A DNA stretch of 64,000 nucleotides from Lentinula raphanica (GCA_027919835.1 JANVFP010000042.1:337268-401267); one strand, 5' to 3'. Numbered from the stretch's first letter, positions 44,652-54,738 are shown. Notes: generated by a model from the sequence alone, not told the origin. Numbers and translations: made by a program.

Positions 44652-44893
44652 GAACACTCCCCTCTAGATCCTGGTTTGAATCCAGGTTCTTTGCTTATGT
44701 TGGTAGGGAGTTTGGTGGACATTCACTTAGAGCTGGTGGTGCAACCTTCTATGCCAGACTTGGTCTTTCTGAATCTGTGATAATGGCCTTGGGACGTTGG
44801 TCTTCTGCAGCTTGGAAAATATATATCAGAGACAATCCTACAGTAAGGGCAGAACTACAACTAGCTTCACTCAAACAAGCCCAAAGATCTTGA
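44652..44893 (+). pseudogene. Tyrosine recombinase of E8, 3' part
   Basis: Residues ~256-335 with His279, Arg282, Trp305 and Tyr313, continuing the frame broken at 36699. Contains RWSSAAWKIYI (Ala for Thr). The upstream ATG at 44630 belongs to E9 terminal sequence and is accidental. The B repeat (45012-45104) follows after 118 bp. Confidence 0.86.
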
Positions 44894-45011
44894 CACTGTA
44901 TAACTGTACTATTGTAACACCATCCAATCTGATACACAACCATTTAACTCGCGTCTCATTCACATTTCCTTTCACCACCATCCACCCCTCAACAACATCT
45001 CATAGCAATTA

Positions 45012-45104
45012 TAGCCCTCCATGATCCGCTCTGAATGTTATGGGCTTTGGCCCAGTGTTGGCTAACTCTAACTTCCTGTCCCACCTGAGTGCAAAAGGCA
45101 GAGG
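45012..45104 (+). repeat. B repeat (right terminus) of E8
   Basis: The only B of E8; followed at 45105 by TTGGGTCAGAG of E7 gag. Confidence 0.87.
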
Positions 45105-45299
45105 TTGGGTCAGAGTACAAGCTGGTTCGTAAGGATCAAGTACTCAAGTCTGTTCCTGTCACTTCTGAGTCCCAATGGCTCCGAGCTTTTGATGCATGGA
45201 CTGCTCCATTGCTCAAGGTTTATCCACATAGCAAATTGGAGCTGGAGACATACAAATCTCAAATCATGGAGTACTTTAGATCTTCACCTTATGATCCAT
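45105..45299 (+). pseudogene. gag fragment of E7, second part
   Basis: Gag residues ~404-470 (GSEYKLVRKDQVLKS ... SSPYDPS), continuing from 31166. It ends at CTTATGATCCATC, where an inverted piece of A terminus begins. Changes include LRAFDAW for LRVFDAW and HSKLELE for HRKIELE. Confidence 0.78.
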
Positions 45300-46604
45300 C
45301 CCTTGGAATCCGCCTTCATGTCGACCTCTGCAAACAACAGATCATCTCCCAGCAATTATAGTGCACTATTCATCACAACAGGTATGTACATGAAGGTCTT
45401 CACCTTCATCATACCTAATGTGTACATGAATACACTTAATTGCTGGCTACCCTCAAGAGCTCTTGCCACTATACTGTGCACGCATACAGAGCTCTATTGC
45501 CCCTACAAGTTGTCCACTACGACCTAGTGATGATACCCAGTCTATGTGGAGTTATGCACACTTTTTCACCAAAGTGCTCAGAATCTTCTGATAGAGCTTG
45601 TGATTTACATTTTGCTCTACACCATGCAGTTCTGGATGGATCCCTTAGGTGTCTTAGGTGAAAATGTGCGACTCCATGTCCTCTTCGGGATGAGAACAAA
45701 TTTGAAGGCATTTGGTTCACTGGTTCTCCCGCAATTGTCATTTCGAGTTGCACACTCAAAACACAAAAAGCGGACTTGAGTGTTATTTCACTCCCAGAGC
45801 CTCTAGATCACTCTGGACCATGCCTAGACACATCACATGGGTCTCTGGCAATATTTCGGACATTCCTAGCGCTTATGGGGCGCTTGGATCATCAGCTGAT
45901 AGCTGCACATGATACCATCTTCACATGCATCAGGCATATCATGATGGGGTTGATCTGGTCCTGATGGTGGCTGTTACAGGTGCCAGAGGTCTGAGCAGAG
46001 GCCTGTAAAAGCGAGTTTCATCATCAGTTTTTGATCTCCCATTCTTCCCTTCCTTCCCCCACCATCTCTGACCTGGGTGAGGCTGCCTGCATGTCCCCTT
46101 GCTCTATTTGAGCTCTGATTTCACTGTCCAGCACATTCCTCCATCTGTACAGACTATAGGCCTTCTAGAGGTGTCTCAGATACAGGAATCTGGTATGAAA
46201 TTTCGCATTTTTCACCATCAAGACACTGAACAGACATCAAAGCACATCCAGACAGATCTAAGGTGATCAGACACTCTAGGAGTTGATTCCTTTGTTAGAT
46301 CTTGGGTTTTTGGTGTCTCAGTGCGCTCTGATCATGTCTGATAAGCCTCTACATTGTACTAACCCTTATAACCCTTATCTACATAGATCTAACCTTGATC
46401 TGCCTGTTTTTCCTTCACCCTCCCTCCTCTCCCTTCTATCATGTATGTTCTCACTGTGTGTATATATGTAGTGGTATGTAGCTACATCCTTACCTATCCT
46501 GTACCATTATGTAGCCCTCCATGATCCGCTCTGAATGTTATGGGCTTTGGCCCAGTGTTGGCTAACTCTTACTTCCTGTCCCACCTGAGTGCAAAAGGCA
46601 GAGG
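45300..46604 (+). mobile_element. E11: solo A-B element with inverted left end
   Basis: A (to 46417), spacer and B (46512-46604) on the plus strand. The first 24 bp (45300-45323) are the A terminus in reverse (CCTTGGAATCCGCC ... GTCGA), joined to the normal A sequence at CCTCTGCAAAC; the 20-odd bp that normally lie between are missing. A small duplication (CTTATAACCCTTATCTAC) is near 46366-46380. It has no coding part. Confidence 0.78.
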
Positions 46605-46702
46605 CATCATGATATGCCTGATGCATGTGAAGATGGTATCATGTGCAGCTATCAGCTGATGATCCAAGCGCCCCATAGGCGCTGGGATTGTCCGAAATAT
46701 GT
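46605..46702 (-). repeat. A repeat of E12, part
   Basis: 98 bp of A in reverse, cut by the NgB insertion at GAAATATGT / CCAGAGAC. The A repeat resumes at 49526 and ends at 50093. Confidence 0.8.
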
Positions 46703-46856
46703 TCCGAGAGAAGTTTGCGAAGCAGGCTTCTCATAGGATAAGATAGTAAGGCGATAAGAGGCCGGCATGGGCGCCGGCAGAGTTTCTCGCTGCCGAGAGT
46801 TTGGCGCCCATCCTTTCTTATTTCCTGCCTCTCATCGTCGCGCTCTTCTTCGTCGG
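46703..46856 (+). repeat. A1 repeat of NgB
   Basis: 154 bp, repeated at 49198-49351 with a few substitutions (GGCGATAAG versus GGCAATAAG, GGCCGGC versus GGCCGAC). Confidence 0.9.
46767..46811 (+). promoter_or_regulatory. Stem-loop in A1 of NgB
   Basis: ATGGGCGCC pairs with GGCGCCCAT, and inside it GGCAG pairs with CTGCC. The same structure is in A2. Function unknown; it may mark the RNA or the recombination site. Confidence 0.5.
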
Positions 46857-46894
46857 ATTTCGCGTTTATTGACTCCTGCACACTTGCAACTCAG

Positions 46895-48286
46895 ATGGAT
46901 CAAGTCAAGAACACCCACGCTCCATTCCTTCCGACATCTTCTTCTCTAGGAAACCCAAATAGGACGCATATAACCCACTCTTCACCTCAGCTGATAGAAG
47001 CTCTCAAAAAGCTCGACTTGGAGTCCAGGCTGGATATGAATCAGTCCATTGAGGAGAAGAATCGCGCGAGGAGGAAGAAAGATGTTTTGAAACAGCAGGG
47101 ACTCGCATCGAAGCCCGGTTCTCCTTCAGCTTCTTATGTGACAATAACTTTGGAAGAAGTAGAATTGATTCGTACCACGCCCTCGCTCTTCGAACGTCTA
47201 AAGGCAAAACTTAGCCTTGTAACCCTGGGTTGGATGAAGACTAAGACAGATGAAGAGCAGCGACACAAGAAGGGGGGAAAACAGAGGGATACTGGAGTCC
47301 ACGCCGAAGATGGATCTTACCTAGTCGACGATGTTTTGGAGGTCGTTTGGGACGCGACGAAGTGTAGGATGATCACCATCCCTGTAGAGCTGATGAAGGC
47401 GGGACGATATTTTCATAACATTCCCCTCCCATTCTTTACCAACGACGCTCTCACTCGTATTGAGATGCTCCACCAGACCATGCCCAAAACAAAGTTTCAA
47501 AATGGCTCGAAATCGGATTATGTTCTGGATATCAAGGCTGTAGGGAAGCAGCTGGGTATAGATGTAGACGACCCTATGCTGCTTGAAGATCTGTCCTTCA
47601 AAGAGTTCAAGGAGGCAGCGGAGAATTTCTGTGAGTATGAGTTGAAGAGGTCGCGGGAGAAAGAAGCCGGGAACCGATTCATTTTCGCGTCGCAACACTT
47701 TGCGTACTTCCTCAATCAGGACCAGCCCTGGAAATCTTACAGATACTGGAAGCCTGAAGAATTCAAGCTTCGCGAGCAAAGGGCGATGTTCAATTATCCG
47801 TTCGCGATGGTGAACTACAATCGAGCCTGGGATAGGGCAATGCATACACAACAACTAGACGAGATGAAGTACTCCATCCAGGAGGAGGTACTATTTCACT
47901 TCCATGACGGTCAATTCAATGCTTCCGGTGGCGGTCTTGCTAAATCACGCTTCTCTCCCTATCCGATTCCTTCATCCTCAGACCAAAAACCCGCGGTTTT
48001 CTCATTGGGAGGGAAGACAAGTCGGCCCGCGTCTTGCTGCCTTGGATGCGGGAAACGAGGACATCGAACTGACTCTCACTCAGTTGACCATGATGGGGAG
48101 TTCATCTGGGCCCTTTGGATCAATGATCAGTTATGCTCGCCAGAACATGGTCATAATCGAGTATGCATGGGGTGGAACATATATGGAAGGTGTGGTTCTG
48201 GATGTGACTTGGAGCATGTCTGCTCCCTCTGCGGTTCTGATTCCCATCACGCTTTTGCTTGGGTTTGTGTCTCAGAGCCCGTCTGA
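46895..48286 (+). CDS. Gag-like zinc-knuckle protein (NgB)
   Basis: 463 aa from MDQVKNTHAPF, intact. A basic region (~45-65), a globular middle (~140-330) and two C-terminal Cys/His groups: C382-x2-C385-x4-H390, and residues 424-458 with C-x8-C-x3-C-x3-H followed by C-x2-C and His-His. The second group has the same CCCH-plus-knuckle order as the main-family Gag (C531 to C567), though the rest of the protein is not visibly related. Composition differs from the surrounding copies, with many CG-containing codons. It should bind RNA of its own element. A captured host gene is possible but less likely given its place between A1 and B1. Confidence 0.82.
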   Translation: MDQVKNTHAPFLPTSSSLGNPNRTHITHSSPQLIEALKKLDLESRLDMNQSIEEKNRARRKKDVLKQQGLASKPGSPSASYVTITLEEVELIRTTPSLFERLKAKLSLVTLGWMKTKTDEEQRHKKGGKQRDTGVHAEDGSYLVDDVLEVVWDATKCRMITIPVELMKAGRYFHNIPLPFFTNDALTRIEMLHQTMPKTKFQNGSKSDYVLDIKAVGKQLGIDVDDPMLLEDLSFKEFKEAAENFCEYELKRSREKEAGNRFIFASQHFAYFLNQDQPWKSYRYWKPEEFKLREQRAMFNYPFAMVNYNRAWDRAMHTQQLDEMKYSIQEEVLFHFHDGQFNASGGGLAKSRFSPYPIPSSSDQKPAVFSLGGKTSRPASCCLGCGKRGHRTDSHSVDHDGEFIWALWINDQLCSPEHGHNRVCMGWNIYGRCGSGCDLEHVCSLCGSDSHHAFAWVCVSEPV

Positions 48287-48399
48287 GAAGCTTTTGTCGT
48301 GCTCTTAATTCTTTTCTTGCTCCGCACCAAAGGTGAGCGTTCTTTTCCAGACACTTTGTTATTGACTTTATATCCCCTACCTCATATCCTTGCTTTTTC

Positions 48400-48740
48400 A
48401 TATCGGGTCTTTATGGGTCCCGATGTATCCTACTCGAAGGGCTCACAGTCTTTATTGGACTGGTCATACTTTGGAAGTTGGGTCTTTATTGGACCCAGCC
48501 TGTTTCGGTCCTTATTGGACCTATTCCTTTGGTCTTTAGTGGACCTGTTTCTTCAGTCTCTGCTGGACTTGTATCCTCGGTCTTTATTGGACCTGTTTCT
48601 TTGGTTTTTATTGGACCTGTTTCCTCGGTCTTTATTGGGCCAGATATTTGGTTTTATTGAGCCATGTCTTATTATTTCTCGGTCTCTATTGGACCATTTT
48701 ATATTTCTGGTCTTTACTGACCATGTCATTCTATTTCTAC
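48400..48740 (+). repeat. Minisatellite in NgB 3' region
   Basis: About ten degenerate tandem units of roughly 24-30 bp around CGGTCTTTATTGGACCTGTT. The open frames here are by-products of the repeat. Confidence 0.8.
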
Positions 48741-49106
48741 TTCATGGATGGTTATTGATCCCTTTCTATGTCCTACACTGTTATCAAGATTCCATGGCTA
48801 TTGGAATATCTGAACTCACTTCCCCTTTCAGATTATTAATGAGCAGTGAGCACTCCGGTGTGCATACTGCTTAGAACATTCTGTACATAGATAGACTGTA
48901 TTTTTCGGACCAAGATGGCTGTTGTCAGGCCCTCAGGATTAACTTTCATTGTAGTTGTTTATTCCGACTGTGCTTATTACTATGATTGTACCCATAACTT
49001 TGCCCTCGACTCTATTTGGGAGGGTATCACTGGATGATGAGTACCCGCGGAGGAGCCTCGGGCTCTGTTTGGGGTGCACTGGGCCACTCATCATCCCGGG
49101 TGGGTT
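48741..49106 (+). other. Non-coding 3' region of NgB
   Basis: 366 bp between the minisatellite and B1. I see no gene. It may be the 3' UTR of the gag transcript. Confidence 0.5.
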
Positions 49107-49197
49107 GCGCGGGGCCAAGCCCCAGGCAAACTCACTCATATTCTCTTACTACTCATAATATACGGTCTAGACTCGAATAGCCGAACACCTATCTTAT
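49107..49197 (+). repeat. B1 repeat of NgB
   Basis: 91 bp (GCGCGGGGCCAAGCCCC ... CTTAT), repeated at 49435-49525 with one noted change (GGTCTAGAC versus GGTCTGGAC). It abuts A2. Confidence 0.9.
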
Positions 49198-49351
49198 TCC
49201 GAGAGAAGTTTGCGAAGCAGGCTTCTCATAGGATAAGATAGTAAGGCAATAAGAGGCCGACATGGGCGCCGGCAGAGTTTCTCGCTGCCGAGAGTTTGGC
49301 GCCCATCCTTTCTTATTTCCTGCCTCTCATCGTCGCGCTCTTCTTCGTCGG
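49198..49351 (+). repeat. A2 repeat of NgB
   Basis: 154 bp, second copy of A, followed by an 83-bp spacer. Confidence 0.9.
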
Positions 49352-49434
49352 GCCCTCCCACCCACCCAATTTACACCCAATTTACAGCCTGATCAGGCTC
49401 CAGGCTTGCTTCTCCGCGCATTTGTTGCCCACCC

Positions 49435-49525
49435 GCGCGGGGCCAAGCCCCAGGCAAACTCACTCATATTCTCTTACTACTCATAATATACGGTCTGGAC
49501 TCGAATAGCCGAACACCTATCTTAT
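49435..49525 (+). repeat. B2 repeat of NgB
   Basis: 91-bp terminal B; at 49526 A of E12 resumes (CCAGAGACCCATG). Confidence 0.9.
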
Positions 49526-50093
49526 CCAGAGACCCATGTGATGTGTCTAGGCATGGTCCAGAGTGATCTAGAGACTCTGGGAGTGAAATAACACCCAAGT
49601 CCGCTTTTTGTGTTTTGAGTGTGCAACTTGAAATGATGATTGCGGGAAAACCAGTGAACCAAATGCCTTCAAATTTGTTCTCATCCCGAAGAGGACATGG
49701 AGCCGCACATTTTCACTTAAGACACCTAAGGGATCCATCCAGAACTGCGTGGTGTAGAGCCAAATGTAAATCAAAAGCTCTATCAGAGGATTCTGAGCAC
49801 TTTGGTGAAAAAGTGTGCATAACTCCACACAGACTGGGTATCATTACTAGGTCATAGTGGACAACTTGCAGGGGCAATAGAGCTCTGTATGCGTGCACAG
49901 TATAGTGGCAAGAGCTCTTGAGAGTAGCCAGCAATTAAGTGTATTCATGTACACATTAGGTATGATGAAGGTGAAGACCTTCATGTACATACCTGTTGTG
50001 ATGAATAGTGCACTATAATTGCTGGGAGATGATCTGTTGTTTGCAGAGGCCTGCAGAAAGGCTCCCTACCCTTGGAATCCGCCTTCATGTCGA
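49526..50093 (-). repeat. A2 repeat of E12, continued
   Basis: The terminal 568 bp of the A repeat after NgB, ending CTTCATGTCGA and followed by B1 at 50094. Confidence 0.83.
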
Positions 50094-50186
50094 CCTCTGC
50101 CTTTTGCACTCAGGTGGGACAGGAAGTTAGAGTTAGCCAACACTGGGCCAAAGCCCATAACATTCAGAGCGGATCATGGAGGGCTA
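50094..50186 (-). repeat. B1 repeat of E12
   Basis: 93 bp in reverse between A2 and the recombinase. Confidence 0.85.
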
Positions 50187-50304
50187 TAATTGCTATGAGA
50201 TGTTGTTGAGGGGTGGATGGTGGTGAAAGAAAATGTGAATGAGACACGAGTTAAATGGTTGTATATCAGATTGGATGGTGTTACAATAGTACAGTTATAC
50301 AGTG

Positions 50305-51089
50305 TCAAGATCTTTGGGCTTGTTTGAGTGATGCTAGTTGTAGTTCTGCCCTTACTGTAGGATTGTCTCTGATATATATTTTCCAAGCTGTAGAAGACCA
50401 ACGTCCCAAGGCCATTATCACAGATTCAGAAAGACCAAGTCTGGCATAGAAGGTTGCACCACCAGCTCTGAGTGAATGTCCACCAAACTCCCTACCAACA
50501 TAAGCAAAGAACCTAGATTCAAACCAGGATCTAGTGGGGAGTGTTCCATCTTCACAGAGGAACAAAGCAGGCCTGGCTCCATGTAGTTTGTCTCTGATAG
50601 TACAGTATTCCTTCAGTAGAGACACAGGACTGGCCACTGCTTGATGACTTTGGAGAATATCTGTTCCATGGTAAAAAGGATCACTCTTGTGATAAGGCAA
50701 GTGGTAACCAGCTCTGCCATTCTCAAACTTGAGAGAGGCCTGCTTGATCACCTTACGCCAGTCACGCAGATCATGCTGATTAGGAACAGTGAGTTCACCA
50801 ATCCGGTGACAGCCATAGAAGCCACAGCTCATGAGAGTAGCAAACAGAAGATCATCATAGGAGAGATGACGAGAGTCATAGAAGAGTTGTATATGAGACA
50901 TTTGAAGAGGAGGTTTCCTCTTGACTGGATCAGCTCTAACTTTCTTGGATCCCCTGATTGTGGCTTGAACCAGAGGATGAGCACGAGATTCATCAAAGTG
51001 AGGGTAGAGTTGTTTAAGAAAGTGACGACCACCAGAGAGATATTTGGGTCCAGAAGCAATGTGTCTGGATGTGTAGGCAATGTATCTGG
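50305..51089 (-). pseudogene. Tyrosine recombinase of E12, 3' part
   Basis: Residues ~75-335, including Arg170, His279, Arg282, Trp305 and Tyr313, all in frame. It is cut at TGTATCTGG by solo element E13; the missing N-terminal part is at 52409-52631. The two parts sum to 1008 nt, exactly the intact gene, so E13 alone disrupts it. Confidence 0.87.
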
Positions 51090-52408
51090 CCTCTGCCTTT
51101 TGCACTCAGGTGGGACAGGAAGTAAGAGTTAGTTAGCCAACACTGGGCCAAAGCCCATAACATTCAGAGCGGATCATGGAGGGCTACATAATGGTACAGG
51201 ATAGGTAAGGATGTAGCTACATACCACTACATATATACAAACAGTAAGAACATACATGATAGAAGGGAGAGGAGGGAGGGTGAAGGAAAAACAGGCAGAT
51301 CAAGGTTAGATCTATGTAGATAAGGGTTAGTACAATGTAGAGGCTTATCAGACATGATCAGAGCGCACTGAGACACCAAAAACCCAAGATCTAACAAAGG
51401 AATCAACTCCTAGAGTGTCTGATCACTTTAGATCTGTCTGGATGTGCTTTGGTATCTGTTCAGTGTCTTGATGGTGAAAAATGCGAAATTTCATACCAGA
51501 TTCCTGTATCTGAGACACCTCTGGAAGGCCTGTAGTCTGTACAGATGTAGGAATGTACTGGACAGTGAAATCAGAGCTCAGAAAGAGCTAGGGAACATGC
51601 AGGCAGCCTCACCCAGGTCAGAGATGGTGGGGGAAGGAAAGGAAGAATGGGAGATCAAAAACTGATGATGAAACTCGCTTTTACAGGCCTCTGCTCAGAC
51701 CTCTGGCACCTGTAACAGCCACCATCAGGACCAGATCAACCCCATCATGATATGCCTGATGCATGTGAAGATGGGACCATGTGCAGCTATCAGCTGATGA
51801 TCCAAGCGCCCCATAAGCGCTGGAAATGTCCGAAATATCTCCAGAGACCCATGTGATGTGTCTGGGCATGGTCCAGAGTGATCTAGAGACTCTGGGAGTG
51901 AAATAACACTCAAGTCCGCTTTTTGTGTTTTGAGTGTGCAACTCGAAATGACGATTGCGGGAGAACCAGTGAACCAAATGCCTTCAAATTTGTTCTCATC
52001 CCGAAGAGGACATGGAGCCGCATATTTTCACGTAAGACACCTAAGGGATCCATCCAGAACTGCATGGTGTAGAGCGAAATGTAAATCAAAAGCTCTATCA
52101 GAAGATTCTGAGCACTTTGGTGAAAAAGTGTGCATAACTCCACACAGACTGGGTATCATTACTAGGTCATAGTGGACAACTTGTAGGGGCAATGGAGCTC
52201 TGTATGTGTGCACAGTATAGTGGCAAGAGCTCTTGAGGGTAGCCAGCAATTAAGTGTATTCATGTACACATTAGGTATGATGAAGGTGAAGACCTTCATG
52301 TACATACCTGTTGTGATGAATAGTGCACTATAATTGCTGGGAGATGATCTGTTGTTTGCAGAGGCCTGCAGAAAGGCTCCCTACCCTTGGAATCCGCCTT
52401 CATGTCGA
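51090..52408 (-). mobile_element. E13: clean solo A-B element
   Basis: 1319 bp: B (51090-51186, 97 bp with a 4-bp AGTT duplication), spacer, A (51281-52408, 1128 bp). It has no coding part and both termini are intact. It is inserted in E12's recombinase, and TGTATCTGG / AGAGTGTGG rejoin exactly. It is the clearest solo form in the window. Confidence 0.88.
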
Positions 52409-52631
52409 AGAGTGTGGATGGAGTAGGATCCAGATCAAGTTTGTGTGAGGTGCAGAAGTGGATGTAATCCCTAGCACCTGTAGTATAGCTCTGTTTGGTA
52501 GACTTTTCAATGGCATGAGCTTGAAGGAATAACACCAAGTCGTCTAACTTGTTCAAGTCCATAGGAGGGTGAGCAGAGCGCCCTTGTCTCTTCCTCTGCT
52601 CACCCATGGCCTCTAAAAGGACTCTCTCCAT
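52409..52631 (-). pseudogene. Tyrosine recombinase of E12, 5' part
   Basis: The first 74 codons, MERVLLEAMGEQ to LDPTPSTL, overlapping the RT end by 19 nt. Carries NSYTT-type change (KQSYTTG for KQNYTTG). It continues at 51089 across E13. Confidence 0.87.
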
Positions 52632-53420
52632 CGCGCCGGCAGTAGCTCTCTTGGAGGCTCAAAAGTGCGGACGCGGTAGGAGGGAAACTGGAGCTTGAAG
52701 TCATCCAGTAAAAGTCTAGATAGAAGGTCTGCCTTGATGTTATCCTTGCCAGGAATGTGACGAACTCTGATGTCAATACCAGTCTTGAGAACTATACCAG
52801 CAATAGCAAGGAGGATGGAGTTGTGAGATGATTCTTTGACTGCAAGAGAGCTCAGCACTTGAACAGAGTCTAGACTGTCTGAGAAGAAGAGAGCTCTCTT
52901 GGGGGGACTAGGTTTGGAAGCAATATGATGAAGGCCAGATAGAATAGCTAGTAGCTCTCTGAAGAAGATATCAACAATTGGGCTGCCAGGAGTTGGATGC
53001 ACTTGATAGCAAAACCCATTGCTAGCATAGACAAAGGAGAGGCCTATATTGCTTGCATCAGTCCAACACACAAAATCTGCTTCACTGTCACTCCATGCTT
53101 GGGCATCTACAAATCGTATCCCAATGGCAGACTTGAGCATGTCAGAGAACCAAGTCAGATCTCTATGCACTTCACCATTGATAGGGATGTGACGAAATTG
53201 GAGTGTCTTCCCACTCATTTTGCGATACATTTCTGTAAGAGCAGGCCTAGCCCAGGGAAGCACATTGAGTGACCAGTTTAGAGAACCTGTCAGATGCTGC
53301 CAGTCTCTGAGTGCAGCTTTACGGTTTGGGGATGAGAGGAATGTGTGGATGGCTTCAACAAGTCCATCAATGGACTCTTGGGTCAAAGAAATGGAACCCT
53401 TCATGATGTCTGTCAAGAAG
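52613..53420 (-). pseudogene. RT/RNase H of E12, C-terminal part
   Basis: RT residues ~307-575 (GFLTDIMKGS to WRESF): the connection region and complete RNase H with TDAS, RELL, FSDS and GKDNIKADLLSR. YMDD and everything before it is missing because solo E14 begins at 53421 and what lies beyond E14 is another copy in the opposite orientation. The frame is open. Confidence 0.86.
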
Positions 53421-54738
53421 CCTCTGCCTTTTGCACTCAGGTGGGACAGGAAGTTAGAGTTAGCCAACACTGGGCCAAAGCCCATAACATTCAGAGCGGA
53501 TCATGGAGGGCTACATAATGGTACAGGATAGGTAAGGATGTAGCTACATACCACTACATATATACAAACACTGAGAACATACATGATATGAGGGAGAGGA
53601 GGGAGGGTGAAGGAAAAAGAGGCAGATCAAGGTTAGATCTATGTAGATAAGGGTTAGTACAATGTAGAGGCTTATCAGACATGATCAGAGCGCACTGAGA
53701 CACCAAAAACCCAAGATCTAACAAAGGAATCAACTCCTAGAGTGTTTGATCACCTTAGATCTGTCTGGATGTGCTTTGATGTCTGTTCAGTGTCTTGATG
53801 GTGAAAAATGCGAAATTTCATACCAGATTCCTGTATCTGAGACACCTCTGGAAGGCCTGTAGTCTGTACAGATGGAGGAATGTGCTGAAGAGTGAAATCA
53901 GGGCTCAAATAGAGCAAGGGGACATGCAGGCAGCCTCACCCAGGTCAGAGATGGTGGGGGAAGGAAAGGAAGAATGGGAGATCAAAAACTGATGGGCAAA
54001 CTCGCTTTTACAGGCCTCTGCTCAGACCTCTGGCACCTGTAACAGCCACCATCAGGACCAGATCAACCCCATCATGATATGCCTGATGCATGTGAAGATG
54101 GTATCATGTGCAGCTATCAGCTGATGATCCAAGCGCCCCATAAGCGCTGGGAATGTCCGAAGAAATATTGCCAGAGACCCATGTGATGTGTCTAGGCATG
54201 GTCCAGAGTGATCTAGAGACTCTGGGAGTGAAATAACACTCAAGTCCGCTTTTTGTGTTTTGAGTGTGCAACTTGAAATGACGATTGCGGAAGAACCAGT
54301 GAGCCAAATGCCTTCAAATTTGTTCTCATCCCGAAGAGGACATGGAGCCGCACATTTTCACTTAAGACACCTAAGGGATCCATCCAGAACTGCGTGGTGT
54401 AGAGCGCAATGTAAATCAAAAGCTCTATCAGAGGATTCTGAGCACTTTGGTGAAAAAGTATGCATAACTCCACACAGACTGGGTATCATTACTAGGTCAT
54501 AGTGGACAACTTGTAGGGGCAATAGAGCTCTGTATGCGTACACAGTATAGTGGCAAGAGCACTTGAGGGTGGCCAGCAATTAAGTGTATTCATGTACACA
54601 TTAGGTATGATGAAGGTGAAGACCTTCATGTACATACCTGTTGTGATGAATAGTGCACTATAATTGCTGGGAGATGATCTGTTGTTTGCAGAGGCCTGCA
54701 GAAAGGCTCCCTACCCTTGGAATCCGCCTTCATGTCGA
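53421..54738 (-). mobile_element. E14: solo A-B element at an orientation switch
   Basis: 1318 bp: B (53421-53513), spacer, A (53608-54738, with a 3-bp AGA insertion near 54161). The termini are intact. The left flank is minus-strand RT of E12, the right flank plus-strand RT of E15, so the flanks do not rejoin. Confidence 0.85.

Larger units (their letters stand above)
31167..45104 (+). mobile_element. E8: YR retrotransposon of A-ORFs-B form, split by E9/E10
   Basis: Segments 31167-36699 and 44652-45104: A1 (31167-32294), gag, RT, recombinase and a single B (45012-45104). After GGCAGAGG the flank E7 gag resumes at once, so this copy integrated, or was later reduced, without the A2-spacer-B2 unit that E4, E10 and E2 have. 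The flanks rejoin exactly. Confidence 0.85.
30526..45299 (+). mobile_element. E7: gag fragment of another family member, split by E8
   Basis: Segments 30526-31166 and 45105-45299 are one stretch of gag, covering about residues 193-470, interrupted by E8 at GAGACT / TTGGGTC with no duplication. The left edge joins E6 RT and the right edge joins the rearranged solo E11, so both outer borders are breakpoints. Confidence 0.75.
46703..49525 (+). mobile_element. NgB: gag-only Ngaro-type element, second family
   Basis: 2823 bp with its own split direct repeats: A1 (46703-46856, 154 bp), one gag-like gene, a repeat-rich 3' region, B1 (49107-49197, 91 bp), A2 (49198-49351, 154 bp) and B2 (49435-49525, 91 bp). 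The termini TCCGAGAGAAG and ACACCTATCTTAT do not resemble those of the main family. The flanks GAAATATGT and CCAGAGAC rejoin without duplication. No RT or recombinase is present, so it must be mobilised in trans. Ends are certain to within 1 bp. Confidence 0.88.
46605..53420 (-). mobile_element. E12: YR retrotransposon, minus strand, split by NgB and E13
   Basis: Segments 46605-46702, 49526-51089 and 52409-53420: part of an A repeat, B1 (50094-50186), an intact recombinase when its parts are joined, and the RNase H end of RT. The left edge abuts the right end of E11; the right edge abuts solo E14. Confidence 0.82.

Noticed and set aside
46895..48286. The 463-aa gene as an ordinary host gene
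   Set aside because: It sits between A1 and B1 of a well-defined split-repeat element and has a gag-like Cys/His end. A captured host origin cannot be fully excluded.
48299..48874. A 191-codon hydrophobic membrane-like protein
   Set aside because: It is a translation of the TTTATTGGACCTG minisatellite; three overlapping frames show the same periodic pattern.
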